DNA of 64,000 bases from Cannabis sativa (GCF_029168945.1 NC_083601.1:22720160-22784159); one strand, 5' to 3'; shown: positions 1 to 13,407, counted from the stretch's first letter. Program-made: numbers and translations. The notes: generated by a model not told the origin, from the sequence alone.

Positions 1-2500
1 ATACTATTCAACTAGCTAGGGCATACCAACTTATTAGTTAGTACACTAAAATTATTGATCCTAACTAATCAAAGACAGTGAGTTATATACTTGTTAGACT
101 ATAAAAAAACAAACAATATTAATATTAATTAATGTAAGAGTTGTTGGTATGTGTATAATGTATTTAGAACTACTCCTATTTATCATTATCCAACTTATTA
201 TCATTAACAAAATCCAGCTTTACGATATGGAATCATTCATGGATTAATGGACCATGCGTCTTTAGTAGATAAATAATAATAGTCAATTAATAATAATAAT
301 GGTTCTAAGCTAGACATATGAAATATTATTTACCTAATAAGGAACAACATTATTAAGTGTTTGACATTTTATACTATGTTGGTATTATGTATAATGCATG
401 TATAATTAGGATTTTTTTTTTTTTTAAAATTAGGTGATGCTAAGTGTAATATATATGTATGTTTAATTTTTTTAATTAAGTAATGTATTTTTTTAAAAAT
501 TTTAAAATGAGGTTTGAGATTTTAATCTTTAAGAATTTTTTTTAGCTATTGCGGCTACATTATTGTGTTGTTTAGATATGACTATATATATACAATAAAA
601 TTCAAGTGAAATATCATGGTGAATTGTTGTGTGTCCGATTCGAGCAGAATTAAATCTTATTTTAATTCAAAGTTAAACTAAAAAAGTTAAAAATATGGTA
701 CGATTAAAATTATCTACAATATTTTAAGTATTTTAAATTTAAATTAAAATTTCCTTACACATATAAAATATCTACATAATTTTTATTTTTAAATATATAT
801 AATAATATTATAAAATTAATAATAAATATTATGTTAAGTTATAGTATATTCTGTTTAAGTTAACGTAAAAAAAATCTAATAATACTGTTAAAACAATAAT
901 TTTATTACAAAATTACATTTTTTATAATATATATATATATATGTACTAGGTATTATAGTAACATGTGATGCATATTTATATTAGAGTTGTTATTACTTAA
1001 TTATTAATTTAAATAACAAAAATAAAAATTAAATCTAATACAATTCAATTATATTTTTATAAACTTTAATCTAGCTTAAAATTTATTTATAAATATATGT
1101 CTAACTAATTTATTAAATTATAAAATGAGTAAATAAATTTAAATATTTTAAACAATATAACTAATATATTTGTTATAAAGTACGATTAATTAATTGAATT
1201 AACATCTAATAATCTAATTTTTTTTGATACTTTTAAATAATAATCTAAGTTATATTTTAATAAATAAATTAAATTTAGATATTTAAAACTATTTTTCTTA
1301 AAAAAAAAAGATAATTAATTGATTGATTTAACGGTGTTAGTTTTCACCATCAACTTTAACGGAAAGATAATTAATTGATTAAATTTATATTTCTCATTAT
1401 ATTTATCATTAATATTACTAAATTAATACCATAAATTTTAAAATCATATACATTTTATAACATTTTTTTACAAAAATAATGTGTTGAGAACTTTTATTTA
1501 TTTATTTTTTATTTTTTTGTATAGATAGAATTAATATATTATTTTTAAGACAATCTCGAAAACTGAAATCCTAATTTTTGATGGTGATTAAGAAGCTCTG
1601 ATCTTGTGGGTAGTTTTCTTAGCTTCTATCTCTAGAAATTAGAGCTTCTCACACTTAGCCTATTTCTATAATACTATCTCGTGAGAAATAAAAACTCAAA
1701 GTAAACATAGTTCTATTTTTGTCGTGATACAGGAAGTGAACTACTATAAATTTATTGTGTCTCTCTTATAATTACTTAACAACTGTTTTATTCTTGCCAA
1801 TCCAGCGAGTAGGCGTGGCTTAGAAGTCTAGTCTAGAATTTTGAGTCAATAGGGGTCAAATGCGTTCATTGGAGCGTATCCAGGAATATCAATAGCAAAA
1901 TAATCAAAACAACCTAAAAATCAAGAAGGTAGTTTTTATGTATTAAAATACATCAGTGACATCGTCACACATGTAAATCCTAACAAATACTTAATCGATA
2001 TAAAAGTTATAAGTTTTAACTATTAATTATCTTATTTATTATATTAACAAACATTTTAATATATATACTAATGAAAATATACTTTTTTTTTTTATAGTTT
2101 GGGGATATAAGAAGACATACGATGCAAAAATTGAATTACAAGGACATTGGGTAAAATAATTATTTACGGTGATTCACGAAGACTTGCAGTGATTCACGAA
2201 GGCTTGTAATGATTCTGAATTGTATAAGAATTTTCCCATATTTTCTATGTTTAATTATATAACTTGTAAATATTTTTTCTCTCATTTTTCTATGTTTAGT
2301 TAGATAATAACTTGTAACCACTTGGATTAATTTTAAAATATTTGTGTAATATATTTATTTAGAATAATGCCTATAAATACATTTAATTATATGGTTAATT
2401 TATTTTTAATTATATGAAATTAATATTTAATTTAAATATATTAATAAAAATAAGGAAAAATAAAATATATGAAAAATAAACAAAAATATTTAATTTTCAA
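1..2500. other. AT-rich intergenic DNA, no gene recognised
   Basis: No open reading frame of note and no recognisable protein similarity in any frame. The sequence is very AT-rich with homopolymer runs. Around 1550-1870 base composition is more even, and the stretch near 1730-1790 recalls the R/U5 part of a Copia LTR, but I could not define its ends. Confidence 0.5.
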
Positions 2501-2504
2501 CTTT

Positions 2505-2819
2505 AGAAAACACCCTACGACGTCGGTTATTTGAAAATAACCTACGCCATAAAATACTATGACGTCAGTTATTTGCTAATAATCGACGCCATAAAGGCAC
2601 GTCATTAAATAAATAACCCCCTATGTCATTGGTTATTATGAAATAACCGATAGTATAATAATCGATAGTATAATATCTTCTGTTAATGCTTTCCCCTACG
2701 ACGTTTATCGGTTATTCCCCCTACGGTGTCACCTAAAATAGCATCGGTATCGAATTTCACAAAAACTAATGCTGAAAGCCCTTAAAGACTGCCTCTAAAG
2801 CCCATTTTTTTTAGTAGTG
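2505..2819 (-). mobile_element. CACTA-type transposon terminus (partial)
   Basis: Read on the minus strand, the segment begins with CACTACTAAAAAAA at 2819, the hallmark end of CACTA (En/Spm) elements. It is followed within 300 bp by several direct and inverted copies of a GACGTCGGTTATTT-like motif, as expected for subterminal transposase-binding repeats. I did not find the opposite end or a transposase near by, so this is a truncated or decayed copy. Confidence 0.55.
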
Positions 2820-3719
2820 CAAGATTATTTGATTGATGAAACTCAATAAATGAATCTAGTTTATTGGGGCTTAGAATTATAGGTCCATGGTACTGGATTG
2901 CCACTATCAAACACTGACAAAGGAAGAGAAAATAGATGTGTATGAGAGTTTGGAAAAATCTATTTTGAATTGTCAAAAAATAGTGATTATTGATTTTGTA
3001 ATAAATAATTTATTTTTTAAATTAATTAAATTAAATAAATTGGAAAAAGACAAGAGTTATCAGGACAAAAGACACACCCCTTGTCTTAATAGAGACAAGG
3101 GAGGCACAACCTACACTGTGTCTAGACGACACTACCTACATTGAGTGTCTCCACTGATTTTATCTTTTTGGATTAATTAATTAATTCTAAAGATTAATAT
3201 TTATTTAAATTTGAATTTAAAAAGTGGTTATAAATATTTTTTTATGGTTGAGATATTCTTTCAATGTAGTTGAGAGATTTTCTCAATTGGTTATAGAAAA
3301 TAAATATCTATAACGAAATCAGTTATATTAATTATTCAAATAAGTAAATATGATTTAATTAATAGATTTAAATTTAAGATAAAATAATTATTAGTTTTTA
3401 TTTTATATACCTTATAAACCAAATTCAAAAAATGAGAATTATTACGTATAATTTTTGGAAAACCTAAAGAGGTTAATTTGATTAATATTTTCTCTCTATC
3501 ACTAAAAAGAAAAATTCTTGCTCATTTGCTGAGATAAACTAAAGAACTCTACACACTTTATTATCTTACTAGCCTACACTAATTTTTTTGTGTGGTAGAA
3601 TATCTGGAAGGCTACAATATGAGTTTTCTAATCAACCAAAAAAGATACAACTTGCGAAAAGAATCAAAGATATGTTGATAGGCTTCAAGTGGTAATATTT
3701 TTTTTTTATCTATTTACTT
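2820..3719. other. Intergenic, nothing recognised
   Basis: AT-rich. A short frame on the plus strand at 2887-3144 has no recognisable domain and is treated as chance. The stretch at 3480-3670 has LTR-like composition, but no terminal repeat or primer site could be placed. Confidence 0.4.
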
Positions 3720-4850
3720 TTAGTTTAACATATATACATATGGTGATATTAGGTATATGATACAATGATAATCAATCACAACTCTTTCGCTGAGAATCTG
3801 ATTTAGTACCATAAAACCAATAATCGGTTCATTACATGAGTAGGGATTATTGTTGTTGAGATTTGCAAAATTTGATGTCAAGTTGTGAGTAGCTCCAATG
3901 TCAGGATACCAACTCTCATCACTCACAGATTTTGGACCATCACACAAATTACTTGCATCTCGGCTATATTGTCCATTGGAGGAAAGTTGGTGAAGGATTC
4001 TTGCCCTGTGAACGACTTATCGAAGCGATAAAAATAATGCTTTTATAATGTGGCCCAACTAATTTTGTGGCTTTTGTTCCCAATTGGTATTCTGACCTCG
4101 ACCATAACCAGAGGACCCACCTCGAGATGTTGTATTGTTTGGGGACCATGACCATAGGAGGGACCACCACATGCCATGGGATTATAGTGAGAGCTTCCAC
4201 TATTGTTGAAAAAGGGACTGATAGGACCACGACCTGAGCCAGGATTGAATCTAAGAGGTACAAGCAGTGTTGAGTAAGATGATCGACCATGGAAATTGGA
4301 CCCAGGGGTTCTTGTTTGCGAGTGACTCTTGGCTTTTTTCTCTATTTGAATAAATTTAGCCATCAACAAGGTTTCAATCTCTGTAATATGTATGCATCTT
4401 TTCATGGTGACGGACGTGACAAACACATTATAATTCGACGACAACCCATTGAATATGACTTCTATATGATCTTGAGGTGTTTGAGGGTGGCCAATAGTAG
4501 CTAGGAGATCAATGATACCTTTGATCTTGAGCATATAATCACTGAGTGACCTTGTCATCTTAGTGTTTCGAAACTGAGTTATGTAGTACTTTGTGATTTC
4601 CTGTGTGTCGTAACTAATTATTCTATTGATTCTTTTTTCGGACATAAATGAGAGTAGCCAAGAGATAAGTAGATTTTTTTTGTTGTTCCCTATCTTCAAA
4701 CTTAGAGTTGAAATTGTTGGATTGCTCTTTTGTAACTGTCAAGAACTTTGCAGGAACCCGAGTAGGATCAAGAAATTTTTGAAACTGACTGCCTTTGCTC
4801 GAGGCAAGAACTTGATGTTTTCAGGGAAGAAAATTGTGCTCATCATGTTT
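3720..4850 (-). pseudogene. Ty1/Copia gag-protease relic
   Basis: The minus-strand frame 4699-4043 has the look of a Copia Gag (UBN2-type), with a segment reading LSDYMLKIKGIIDLLATIG and later a glycine-, serine- and proline-rich tail. A second frame (3947-3720) carries the retropepsin-like motif WYPDIGATHNLTSN. In the family this is normally W-x-x-D-S-G-A-[TS]-x-H; here Ser after the catalytic Asp is replaced by Ile. The two pieces are in different frames, and the upstream part of Gag (to about 4850) is interrupted by a stop. Integrase, reverse transcriptase and RNase H are absent, so this is a truncated, dead element. Confidence 0.75.
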
Positions 4851-4899
4851 AATTGATAGGGAATGATTGAAAGAAATAGGGTACAATTTAGGTAGTGAA

Positions 4900-5170
4900 A
4901 CTTGTTAATTGTTGTGTAGCTAAGTATTGTTATATCTTAATGCTTCACCAGTTGAAGAAGTTAGAATCTCCATTGAAGAAACGACTAGAGCTCTAATAGT
5001 CTTTGAGAGAGAAAGAGTGATTGATTAATTATAGATTACAAAGCTTTATATACCGCATTAAGCTAACAACTATCTTTAACTAACTTCTAACAACCACTCC
5101 TAACAACACTAACTAATTAAGTTAATTAGTTGACCATAATTAACTAACTAACTAACTAATTACACTAAAC
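4900..5170 (-). mobile_element. Possible 5' LTR of the Copia relic
   Basis: Directly upstream (minus strand) of the Gag relic is a segment with a TATA box (rc of the bases near 5045-5055, GGTATATAAAG) followed by a pyrimidine-rich leader, as in a Copia LTR promoter. I could not see a clean TG...CA boundary or a tRNA primer site, so the assignment rests on position and composition. Confidence 0.35.
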
Positions 5171-6002
5171 ATCATCCTTGACAAATAATATTATGATGAA
5201 AATTGATATTCATACAAGTGTTGTCCATACTTTTATTAAATTGCTCTAATAACAAGTAACAACAAGCTGTGTTAACTTAACTTTGCTCCTTTCTCCATAT
5301 ACTCCCTCTACCACTCACATAAATATTCCTCTGCTTATATATCCACCGACACCAATTGACTGGTACTGAATAAATTTAGGGGTATAATTTCTTAATTTAC
5401 AACTATACTGATCAATATTGAAAACTTAATTGGTGTGTCGTTTTAACACCATTTGTATAAATGCTATATAGGAAGACTTAAAATATGTTTATATGACTTG
5501 CAGTCGACACACGCTCGTTTTCCTCCTCTTACTCTCTACTGGCTTACATAGTCAATTTGTTCTGAATCCTGATGATTACTAACTGGGAGAAGTGTTCACT
5601 TTCAGTCTGACAAAATTGAATACTAAATAATAAATTAGTACTAAGACTTGGCACAATTGAAGAAAGAATATAGTATAGGGACGAAACTGTTTAACTTTAC
5701 GTACATCATACATGTCTCTATATTTTAGTGCTATATATATGGTACTCATGTATGTAAATCATCTTTATATTGATTGGTAATTAATAACGAACACTAATAT
5801 GATAAAATGAACCGAACCAAATAGATTTTCACTGCATGAATTTTGAGAATGAATACATTAAACATATGCATGATTCCACAGTGTTTTTATATATTATACA
5901 TAGGGATACAATTTCATTATCTAAACAATACATAAAATAATAACTTAAAAAATTACACCAAATAATAAAATATAAAATCCAATAATTTCAAAACTAGTCC
6001 AA
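5171..6002. other. Intergenic, 3' flank of PME-B
   Basis: AT-rich DNA downstream of the PME-B stop codon. It probably contains the 3' UTR and poly(A) site in the part nearest 6003. No other gene or repeat was recognised. Confidence 0.4.
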
Positions 6003-9000
6003 CTAGAGACCAGAGTTGAAAACCACCTTAGTGGAAGGCAGCCATGAATTTCCACCAATTAAATTGGCAACAGTGAACTTAGAAGCATCACTAACTCCGA
6101 TCAAGTGAAACCCAGGCCAGTTGACCCTTTGACCAGTCGCAGCCCCGGGTCCCACATTAGCATACTCAGCAAAATACAGAGTACTCAGAACAGAGCTTCC
6201 AGAACCAGGCCACTCTTCCCACCCTTTAGGGGAGATAGCCTCATCAATGTTAGACTGCATAACCACAGCTCTCGAATACGACTTCCACGGCCGACCCAGG
6301 TAAGATTTGAACGAGTGTTTTACGGATTCGAATTCTGCGCTGGCTGTGATACGACAGTTTTGGACAGAGAACCCGGTGTTTTGACCCGGGTCGGATCTGC
6401 CGTGGGCTAGGATGACGTTGGCGCCACGTGGACGGCGGAGGGCGAGTTCGCAGTTTTGAAATACGGCGGCAGCGTTGCCGAAGATGAAATCGACGGTGCC
6501 GGAGATGTCACACTCGCGGTAGAATTGGCGGAGAGCGAGAGCGTAGAGTGTGTCTTGGTAGCCGGCGATGCTGCACCTGTATAGGGCTGATCGGTCCGAG
6601 GCGATGTACAGAGCCAAGGCTTGTTTTCCATGTGGTCCCGCCGTGTTGTGGAACCCGATGTCCCGTGCGATGAACCCGTCACCGGTAACAGCTGGCCGTA
6701 ATTTAAAAGTTAATATTGGTTGATTTTGCGATGTACCCACTACTTATTTTGGTATCCGGACAAAAATTTTAGTTTAATTGTTTTTTCATATTCACGTAAG
6801 ATATAGCTATTTATCATATTTACAAAATTTTGAGAAATTTAAAATAATTTATAATACAGAAAATAATGTTCAAATAATTTATTTTATACTCATATAAAAT
6901 AAAATAGTTACGCATACAATACACTGCTTGAACATAATTTTATTTTTTAAAATTTGCAAAATATCTTAAATAACTATAATTTAAAAAAAATTTGACTAAA
7001 AAATTATTTTAAATGCTAAAGTAAATAGAGATGTATCCAATATATCTCTTTTAAGAGAGTGTATTATAGAATTTCTCAATAATATTTTTTAATGAAATTA
7101 TAAAGAATTATATAAACATTTATAAAATAAAATAATTATGTTTTTTAATTGTATCAAAAATTTAAAAAAATTAGGAAAAATATGCAATGAGAAATTTTTA
7201 TTTTTACAGAATTTTTTTATTTATAAAAATATGAACTTTAATAAATTATTCCATATATATTTTTTATTTTATAAATTATTTATAATTAATTTGTAATTAT
7301 TATGAAGTTGAATTTTTTCGTTATTTTTAGTTATTTTATAATTCTTATGAGGTTGAAATCTAATTTTTTTTTTTTTTTACTTTTTGTTAAAAAAATTATT
7401 TTTTTATAATTTTAAAATTGTATATTTATAAATAAAAATTTCAGTAAAATTATTAATAAAACATATAAAAAAATATTTTTAAAATATTCCTTTTGTTCTT
7501 GATTTTTGAGCTAAGGATATATAATCTTAAAATAAAAAAACAAATAGTTTAATAATAATAATATTGTTGAAAAGGTGATAGTGATATATATATATACATG
7601 CATCATGATCGAATGAAACACAAGTGAAAGGTTGTAATTTATTCTTTGGAAAGCAAAAGAGAGTTTTCCGTCGACAGTCATTGATGGGATTGATATATAG
7701 TGGATAGTATTTAATTTCTCCCATTAATAACAACAATATTAGTTAAGATCATATAATAATTAATATATAAATATATATTTATTATATGCTTGTTAGGGGT
7801 GTTCGCGGTGCGGGTGGTGCGGTTTTTAACCATTTTTTCAAACCAACCCGCACATGCGGTTTTTCTAATTTTCCAAACCGCACCCGCACCGCGATACTAA
7901 AAAACCGCAAAAACCGCACCGCAAAAAATGATGCGGTGCGGTGCGGTTTCTGCGGTTTATGCGGTTTGAACTATCACATTTTTTTTGAAGTCATCACAAA
8001 ATAATTAAACTATCATTAATATAATTATTCCAAAACACTTAAGAAAATACAACAAACTTGAGACTAATAAAAGTTATAACAACAACAATAAGTTAATAAT
8101 CTTTTTAAAGTTTCAACAACACACCTAAATCAAAATAATAAACTTGAAACTAATTAAATTCCAACAACAATATAAATGCACAAACACAAACTTCTAACTC
8201 CAAATTTCAATACACATGTATGGGCTTGGGTTTGTTGCTAAGAAGAGAGGGTTTGTGAAGAGTTATGAATTTTGTCCTAAGATTTATGGGCTTGGGTTGG
8301 GCTCATATGTATGGGCTTAATTAAATAAATATAAAAATTAAAATTTTAAAACATGCGGTGCGGTGCGGTTTGAATCGCGGTTTAATAATTCCAAACCGCA
8401 AACCGCACCGCACCGCGCGGTTTGGGAAAAATTCAAACCGCAACCGCACCGCGAAGAATTTCAAACCGCATTTTTTTTGCGGTGTGGTGCGGTGCGGGCG
8501 GTTTGAGCGGTTTGAGCGGTTTGATGTACACCCCTAATGCTTGTATTTTCTATCTTCGAATTAATGGGATATTTGTCATATTTATTATTAATTCATTGAT
8601 TAAATTTAAAAATGATCTATAAAAAAAATGAAATAAGGATCAAACCTATGTGATATTAAATAAATAAATAAATAATATGGAACATTTGTAGTTCAAAATG
8701 ATATACTTTAAACTATTTTATCAACATCAGGGTTATATACACATGTTTCTTTTTTTTTTTTTCGAATTAAAATATTAAGTATTATTTGATTTGTAGGTTT
8801 TTGGTGATTAATGTTTTTGATGTTGCTAGCTAGTTCCTTTAGTGATTAACTCTAAATCATATAAAATAAATGTTTTAAATAAACCTCTAAATCATAAATC
8901 TTGACACTATATCACTTTATATGACTATTTACTTTTATACTTAAAGATTGATGGAAACAGTTTGAAACTTCTATACATATTTATAAGAAGAAAATTTATC

Positions 9001-10723
9001 AAAAATTTTCTATAAATTTATTAAAGTGAATTTTATTGCGCTACTATATAAAAAAAATTATTTTTGCGATTATAATATTTGGAAAGCTCATATCTTGTTA
9101 TATGTTTTAATTATTTTGTTGAGAAAATCGTATTTTTGTAATTTTAAAAATTTAAAATTAAATTTTTGTAAATAAAAGTTTAAAATGGTAAAAGTGTAAA
9201 TAAAAAATATATATATATATATTTTTTTTTCTAAAAAAAAATGGTTTAGTGTCTTTTACAAGAAAAATAAAATAGAACAATAATAAGTTGCTTTTATATA
9301 AGATGATGAAGTAATAACTTACTGAATGTGGCAGTGGCTGGCATAGTAGTTCCACCAGCAACACTATCACTCCAAACAATGACAGTAGAATCTTTTCCAT
9401 CTCCAATCAAAGTAATGCCATCTTTATTGGTTTTAATCTTCTCCTTATAAACTCCACTTTTCACATGAATCACGAAACGACCCCCAGAAGATGGTGCAGC
9501 TTCTATAGCTTCAGAAACCGTTTTATAATTCCCAGAACCATCTTGAGCAACAACAACATCCGCATTTACTGTGGTTGTTGCCTGAAGTAGTTTTCTGTCT
9601 TTACGAGATATCCACTTTGGAAAATCTGGTGATGATTCGTCCTTATAATTCTGATCAGACAAACCACGAGATTTGGTATCGAACGGCGTCGTTTGAATGC
9701 GATTTGTAAGAGCTAATGCGTTGCTGCTTAACTCGTATAGATAAGACATTTTTTTGGCGATATCGCTCCTAACGACGTCGTTTGGGACGACCTGTCCTTC
9801 CTCGGCTGAGTCTTTACAAGCTTCTTGGAAAGTCAACGCGGCGCTTAGCCATGTTTGGATGTCTTCCACTTTGTTTTTGTTGTTAAGTGCTGTTAGAGAT
9901 TGTTGTAGCCTTTTCTCCGATAAGTTCATTAAAGTTTCACAGTACTCGCCTGCATATAAATATATATTTTTCTTATATATTAATATTACAGCAAAATAAA
10001 TAAAGTGTAAATAACAATTGGACAGTTAAATAATAAAATACATCTTATATTTTTTTTTTTCGAAATTTACTTTCTATATTATTTTTTTTTATTTATACTG
10101 CTTCGATAATTTTTATGGGGTTACTATATGGATTTTGGTTAGGATAATTTAGATTGATCCATTAGTTGTTGGATGAATTTCTAAAAATGTAAAAAAATTG
10201 TTTTAAAAAATGTATAAATGAAAAAATTCTTATTTTTTAAAATGACAAAAATGAGACACTGACCTCCTCAATAGTTTTCGAAAACTCTTATTTATATTAT
10301 TTTGAAAAATATAGAGTCAAATCGATAATTTTTACAAACACGAGATCCAAATTAGTATTTACTCATAAATAAATAAATTTATATAATTAAATGAAGAAAA
10401 AAAATGTGACCTGTGGATGGTTGAGCTGATGATTGGACCCCTAGTTGGGAGGTCAAGATGGTGGAATGAGTACTGTTGGGGAGCTTTGACTCAGATATTG
10501 TCTTGTTGAGAAGAACAGAAATTATATCAGTGTATCCTGATGATGAGCTACTTAAGCCAGCCATGTTTAAGGTTTGAACACATATGGATGGGTATCTAGT
10601 AAGGCTGCAATCTTCCTCAACAATGTGTCTTATTTGGGGATTGGTAGCCCCTAATGCACATATTCCCATTAATGCCCAAAACACCAAAAAAATTTCTACC
10701 ATTCTCATCATGATCATGATCAT
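6003..10723 (-). CDS. PME-B: pectinesterase with N-terminal PMEI domain (542 aa, 3 exons)
   Basis: Cell-wall pectin methylesterase (carbohydrate esterase family 8) that removes methyl groups from homogalacturonan. Inferred exons: 10723-10411, 9949-9323 and 6691-6003, with GT-AG introns, both phase 1, adding to 1629 nt. The N-terminus has a hydrophobic signal peptide ending near CALGA. A PMEI-like pro-domain follows with its Cys pattern (DCSLTRYPSIC, YCETL, EACKD), and the dibasic processing motif RKLL lies before the catalytic domain. Catalytic residues by alignment to the family: Gln337, Gln359-Asp360 (GYQDTLY), Asp381 (DFIFG), Arg447 and Trp449 (GRPW). QALAL replaces the commoner QAVAL. Several in-frame Met codons follow the first one, so the exact start is uncertain by up to 7 residues. 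It is isolated from the other pectin genes by 17.5 kb of transposons but lies on the same strand. Intron 2 (2.6 kb) hosts a hAT element and a MITE. Confidence 0.93.
6716..7073. mobile_element. MITE family M2, copy A, in PME-B intron 2
   Basis: This segment aligns by eye with copies at 11280-11700 and 58542-58958. Shared blocks include the GAGAAATTTAAAATAATTTATAA-like stretch, the TGCTTGAACA block and the GAGATGTAT...TATAGAATTT end. Possible 9-bp flanks (gttaatatt and aataatatt) match at 7 positions. It is the most diverged copy. Its left end lies only about 25 bp from the exon 3 acceptor. Confidence 0.7.
7794..8536 (+). mobile_element. hAT-type non-autonomous element H1 copy 1 (GCGGT-rich), in PME-B intron 2
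   Basis: Ends are TAGGGGTGTTC and TGTACACCCCTA (imperfect terminal inverted repeats). They are flanked by a perfect 8-bp target duplication, ATGCTTGT, at 7786-7793 and 8537-8544, which is diagnostic for the hAT superfamily. Both subterminal regions (about 180 bp each) are packed with GCGGTGCGG/CCGCACCGC and AAACCGC motifs, which look like transposase-binding arrays. The middle is AT-rich without coding capacity. Confidence 0.9.
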
Positions 10724-10842
10724 ATAAAATATAAAAGAAAAAATAAGTTTTTTTTTATGTATACTATAACTAAAAGAAAGCTATCTTAGAAGTGCATGTA
10801 TATACTATATAGTGTTGCAAGAAGAGAATGAGAGGGTCTTAG

Positions 10843-10860
10843 TATTTATACTATTATAAA
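10843..10860 (-). promoter_or_regulatory. Candidate TATA box of PME-B
   Basis: On the minus strand this stretch reads TTTATAATAGTATAAATA, about 120-135 bp upstream of the first ATG, a suitable distance for a plant TATA box plus 5' UTR. Position and composition only. Confidence 0.4.
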
Positions 10861-11279
10861 TTGTAATAATATATTTTTAGGTTTTCTTTGAATAATAATA
10901 ATTTGTAGTGGAGAATAGGCGTGGCTGTTCTGATGTGGCTGTACGTATTAGCTAAAGAGTCATATAGCGTTAGTTTGGATGTCAATTTTCACTATTAATA
11001 TCATGAATAATTGACATCCCTCAAAAGTCAACATCTTCTCAATTCGTTAAGCTTATTAGTCTATTGATCCTTTATTAATCTACTTAACTTGCTATTTATC
11101 TATAAAAATTTTATAATATAACTATTTTATATTTTTGGCTGGAGTTTATAAATTTTTTGGGTTTGACTATGATACGTACAAGCTCTCATGTATGCCTAAC
11201 AAGATATTTGAATCATACTTTTCTACTACTTAGTGAGACCATATTTTAATGTATATTTTCTAATTTGATATATAATTTA

Positions 11280-11700
11280 GGGTGATTTTACCGTGCACCC
11301 TTTTAAAAGAGATGTACTGATTCACTCTCTATTTGTTTCGGTATCTTAAAAAAAAATTTCAGTCTAATTTTTTTCTTCAGTTTTATGTACGTTATTGTTA
11401 TTTAAGATATCCTACAAAATTTTGAGAAATTCGGAATAATTTATAATATAAAAAACAATGTTCAAACAATCTATTTTACACGTGTATAAAAAAAATAGTC
11501 ATGCGTGCAACACACTGCTTGAACACAATTTCCAGCGTGTTAAACTTTTCCGAATTTCTTAAAATTTTGTAAGATGTTTTTATTAACTATAATTTACATG
11601 ATCATGAAAAAAAATTTGACTAAAAAATTATTTCGAATACTTAAACAGATAGAGATGTATCGATGTATTCCTTTTAAGGGAGTGCATTATAGAATTTTCT
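11280..11700. mobile_element. MITE family M2, copy B
   Basis: A 421-bp element with imperfect terminal inverted repeats (GGTGATTTTACCGTGCACCC at the left, the inverse GGGAGTGCATTATAGAATTT at the right). Perfect 9-bp target duplications TATAATTTA lie at 11271-11279 and 11701-11709. The 9-bp duplication suggests Mutator-like mobilisation. It lies about 430 bp beyond the PME-B TATA candidate. Confidence 0.85.
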
Positions 11701-11709
11701 TATAATTTA

Positions 11710-12364
11710 TTATTTTTGGTGGAACAATTTTAATTTAATATTAAATATTATACCAAATATGAAATTAAATTAATATATTTTACTTAAAAAATTTCATATT
11801 AATAATAATAATTAACTTATGATATAATTATAAATTTTCAACACATAATTAATAATTATATTAAAGAAAATTATGCACTAATTTAGTGTAGATATTCAAA
11901 ATTCAACATGTTAAATTTGGTACATAATTTGTACGATAAATATTTCACACCAATTTAGTTAAATAGTGCACCATTTAAAATCTCATACTGAATTAAAGAC
12001 TCTTACACTTTTTCAGTTTTTGTTTTCATTAATAAATAAATTTCTATTACCACGTCCAAAAAAAAAAAAATTATATTTACAAACAATTAATATACTATTA
12101 ATAATTTATGTTGTAAATAAAATCAATAAGTTATCGATGTTATTCATTATTTTAAAATTAGAGTAGATGTAGCCTTTTTTTTAGAATAAAGTCCTTTTAT
12201 TTAATAATTAAAGCATGATGCTAAAATTCTTAAACCCCATTTCGCATTATTGTTATGATCTGTTCTTACCAAACTTTTTTATAGTTTATAGTATCAATTA
12301 TTTTTCACTTATTAAATTAATAATATTGAAATGAGTAAATACTTAGATATAAGTAAAGTACAAA
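11710..12364. other. AT-rich spacer, nothing recognised
   Basis: Low-complexity AT-rich DNA between MITE copy B and the LINE relic. Short frames here have no recognisable similarity. Confidence 0.4.
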
Positions 12365-13407
12365 TTGAATTACTTTTTTAAAAAATCACTGATCAAACAA
12401 GATAAAAGTATCTTTTCTATTGCTAATTCTACGACAATCTCTTTTAAGAAGGAGGGGGCAGGAATCCAAAATTTCTTTCCACATTCCCGAAGCACCATTA
12501 TCCCTTGTAATGTTAAAAAAACCCATTCCTTTAATATATATAGCATTAACAATCGATTCCCAAATATTGGAGTGGTCAGTTAATATATCTTTCACGCCCA
12601 CTTGAGATAGAGTAAAAGTTTGAATAAGAGTTTTCACACACCTAAACCTGAGACTAATTCCCCTGAATTTGGAATGACATAGAGAGCTCCAAGCAATAGT
12701 GTGTATGATTTTCTTCTCCTCAGTATCATCCCACCAAAATTCCTGTAAACTCTTGTCAACTTTTGAGCAATTGAACTTGAAATGATTTCAGAGGCAGCCA
12801 CATAAGTCGCTAAGGAAGAGCCAACTAATTAGATTGAGCAAGCCTTGCCAGCCTTGGATAAGAAATTTGTTTTCTAGCTTATCACCCTTTGTAGAACCTT
12901 GTCATTAAGGAATTGGAGATCATTTGATCGCTTTAAAGGTCTGAAAAGTGGAAGGCCCAAATAAACTGCATATCTCTTCATTCTTTTCATACCAAAGATT
13001 TCAACAATTTCAATAGCTTTACAAAGCCCGAATCTCTTTGAAAAATAAATTGTAGATTTGTGATAGTTTACAACTTGGCCACGACCAAGCACAATACTCG
13101 TTAAGGCACTTTAAAAAGGCTTTTACTTCCTTGATCGATCGATGCTTTTTTTAAACAAAATGATATTATCCGCAAACATTAAGTGAGTGATGGCAGTTTC
13201 GTTCTTGGATATCTTAAAACCCGCAATTTCTCTTTTACTGTTCTTGGCCATGAGCGGTCTTGAGAGGATGTCCGCCACAACGATATACAAGGTTGGAGAT
13301 AATGGGTCCCCTTGACGAAAGCCGCAGGAGAGGGTGATATACCCATGAACTAAACCATGGAAAAGGAGCCCCATATTTTTGACCTCAATGCATTTATGTA
13401 CCCATTT

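Noticed and set aside
9754..9999. 81-codon plus-strand frame
   Set aside because: Antisense to PME-B exon 2.
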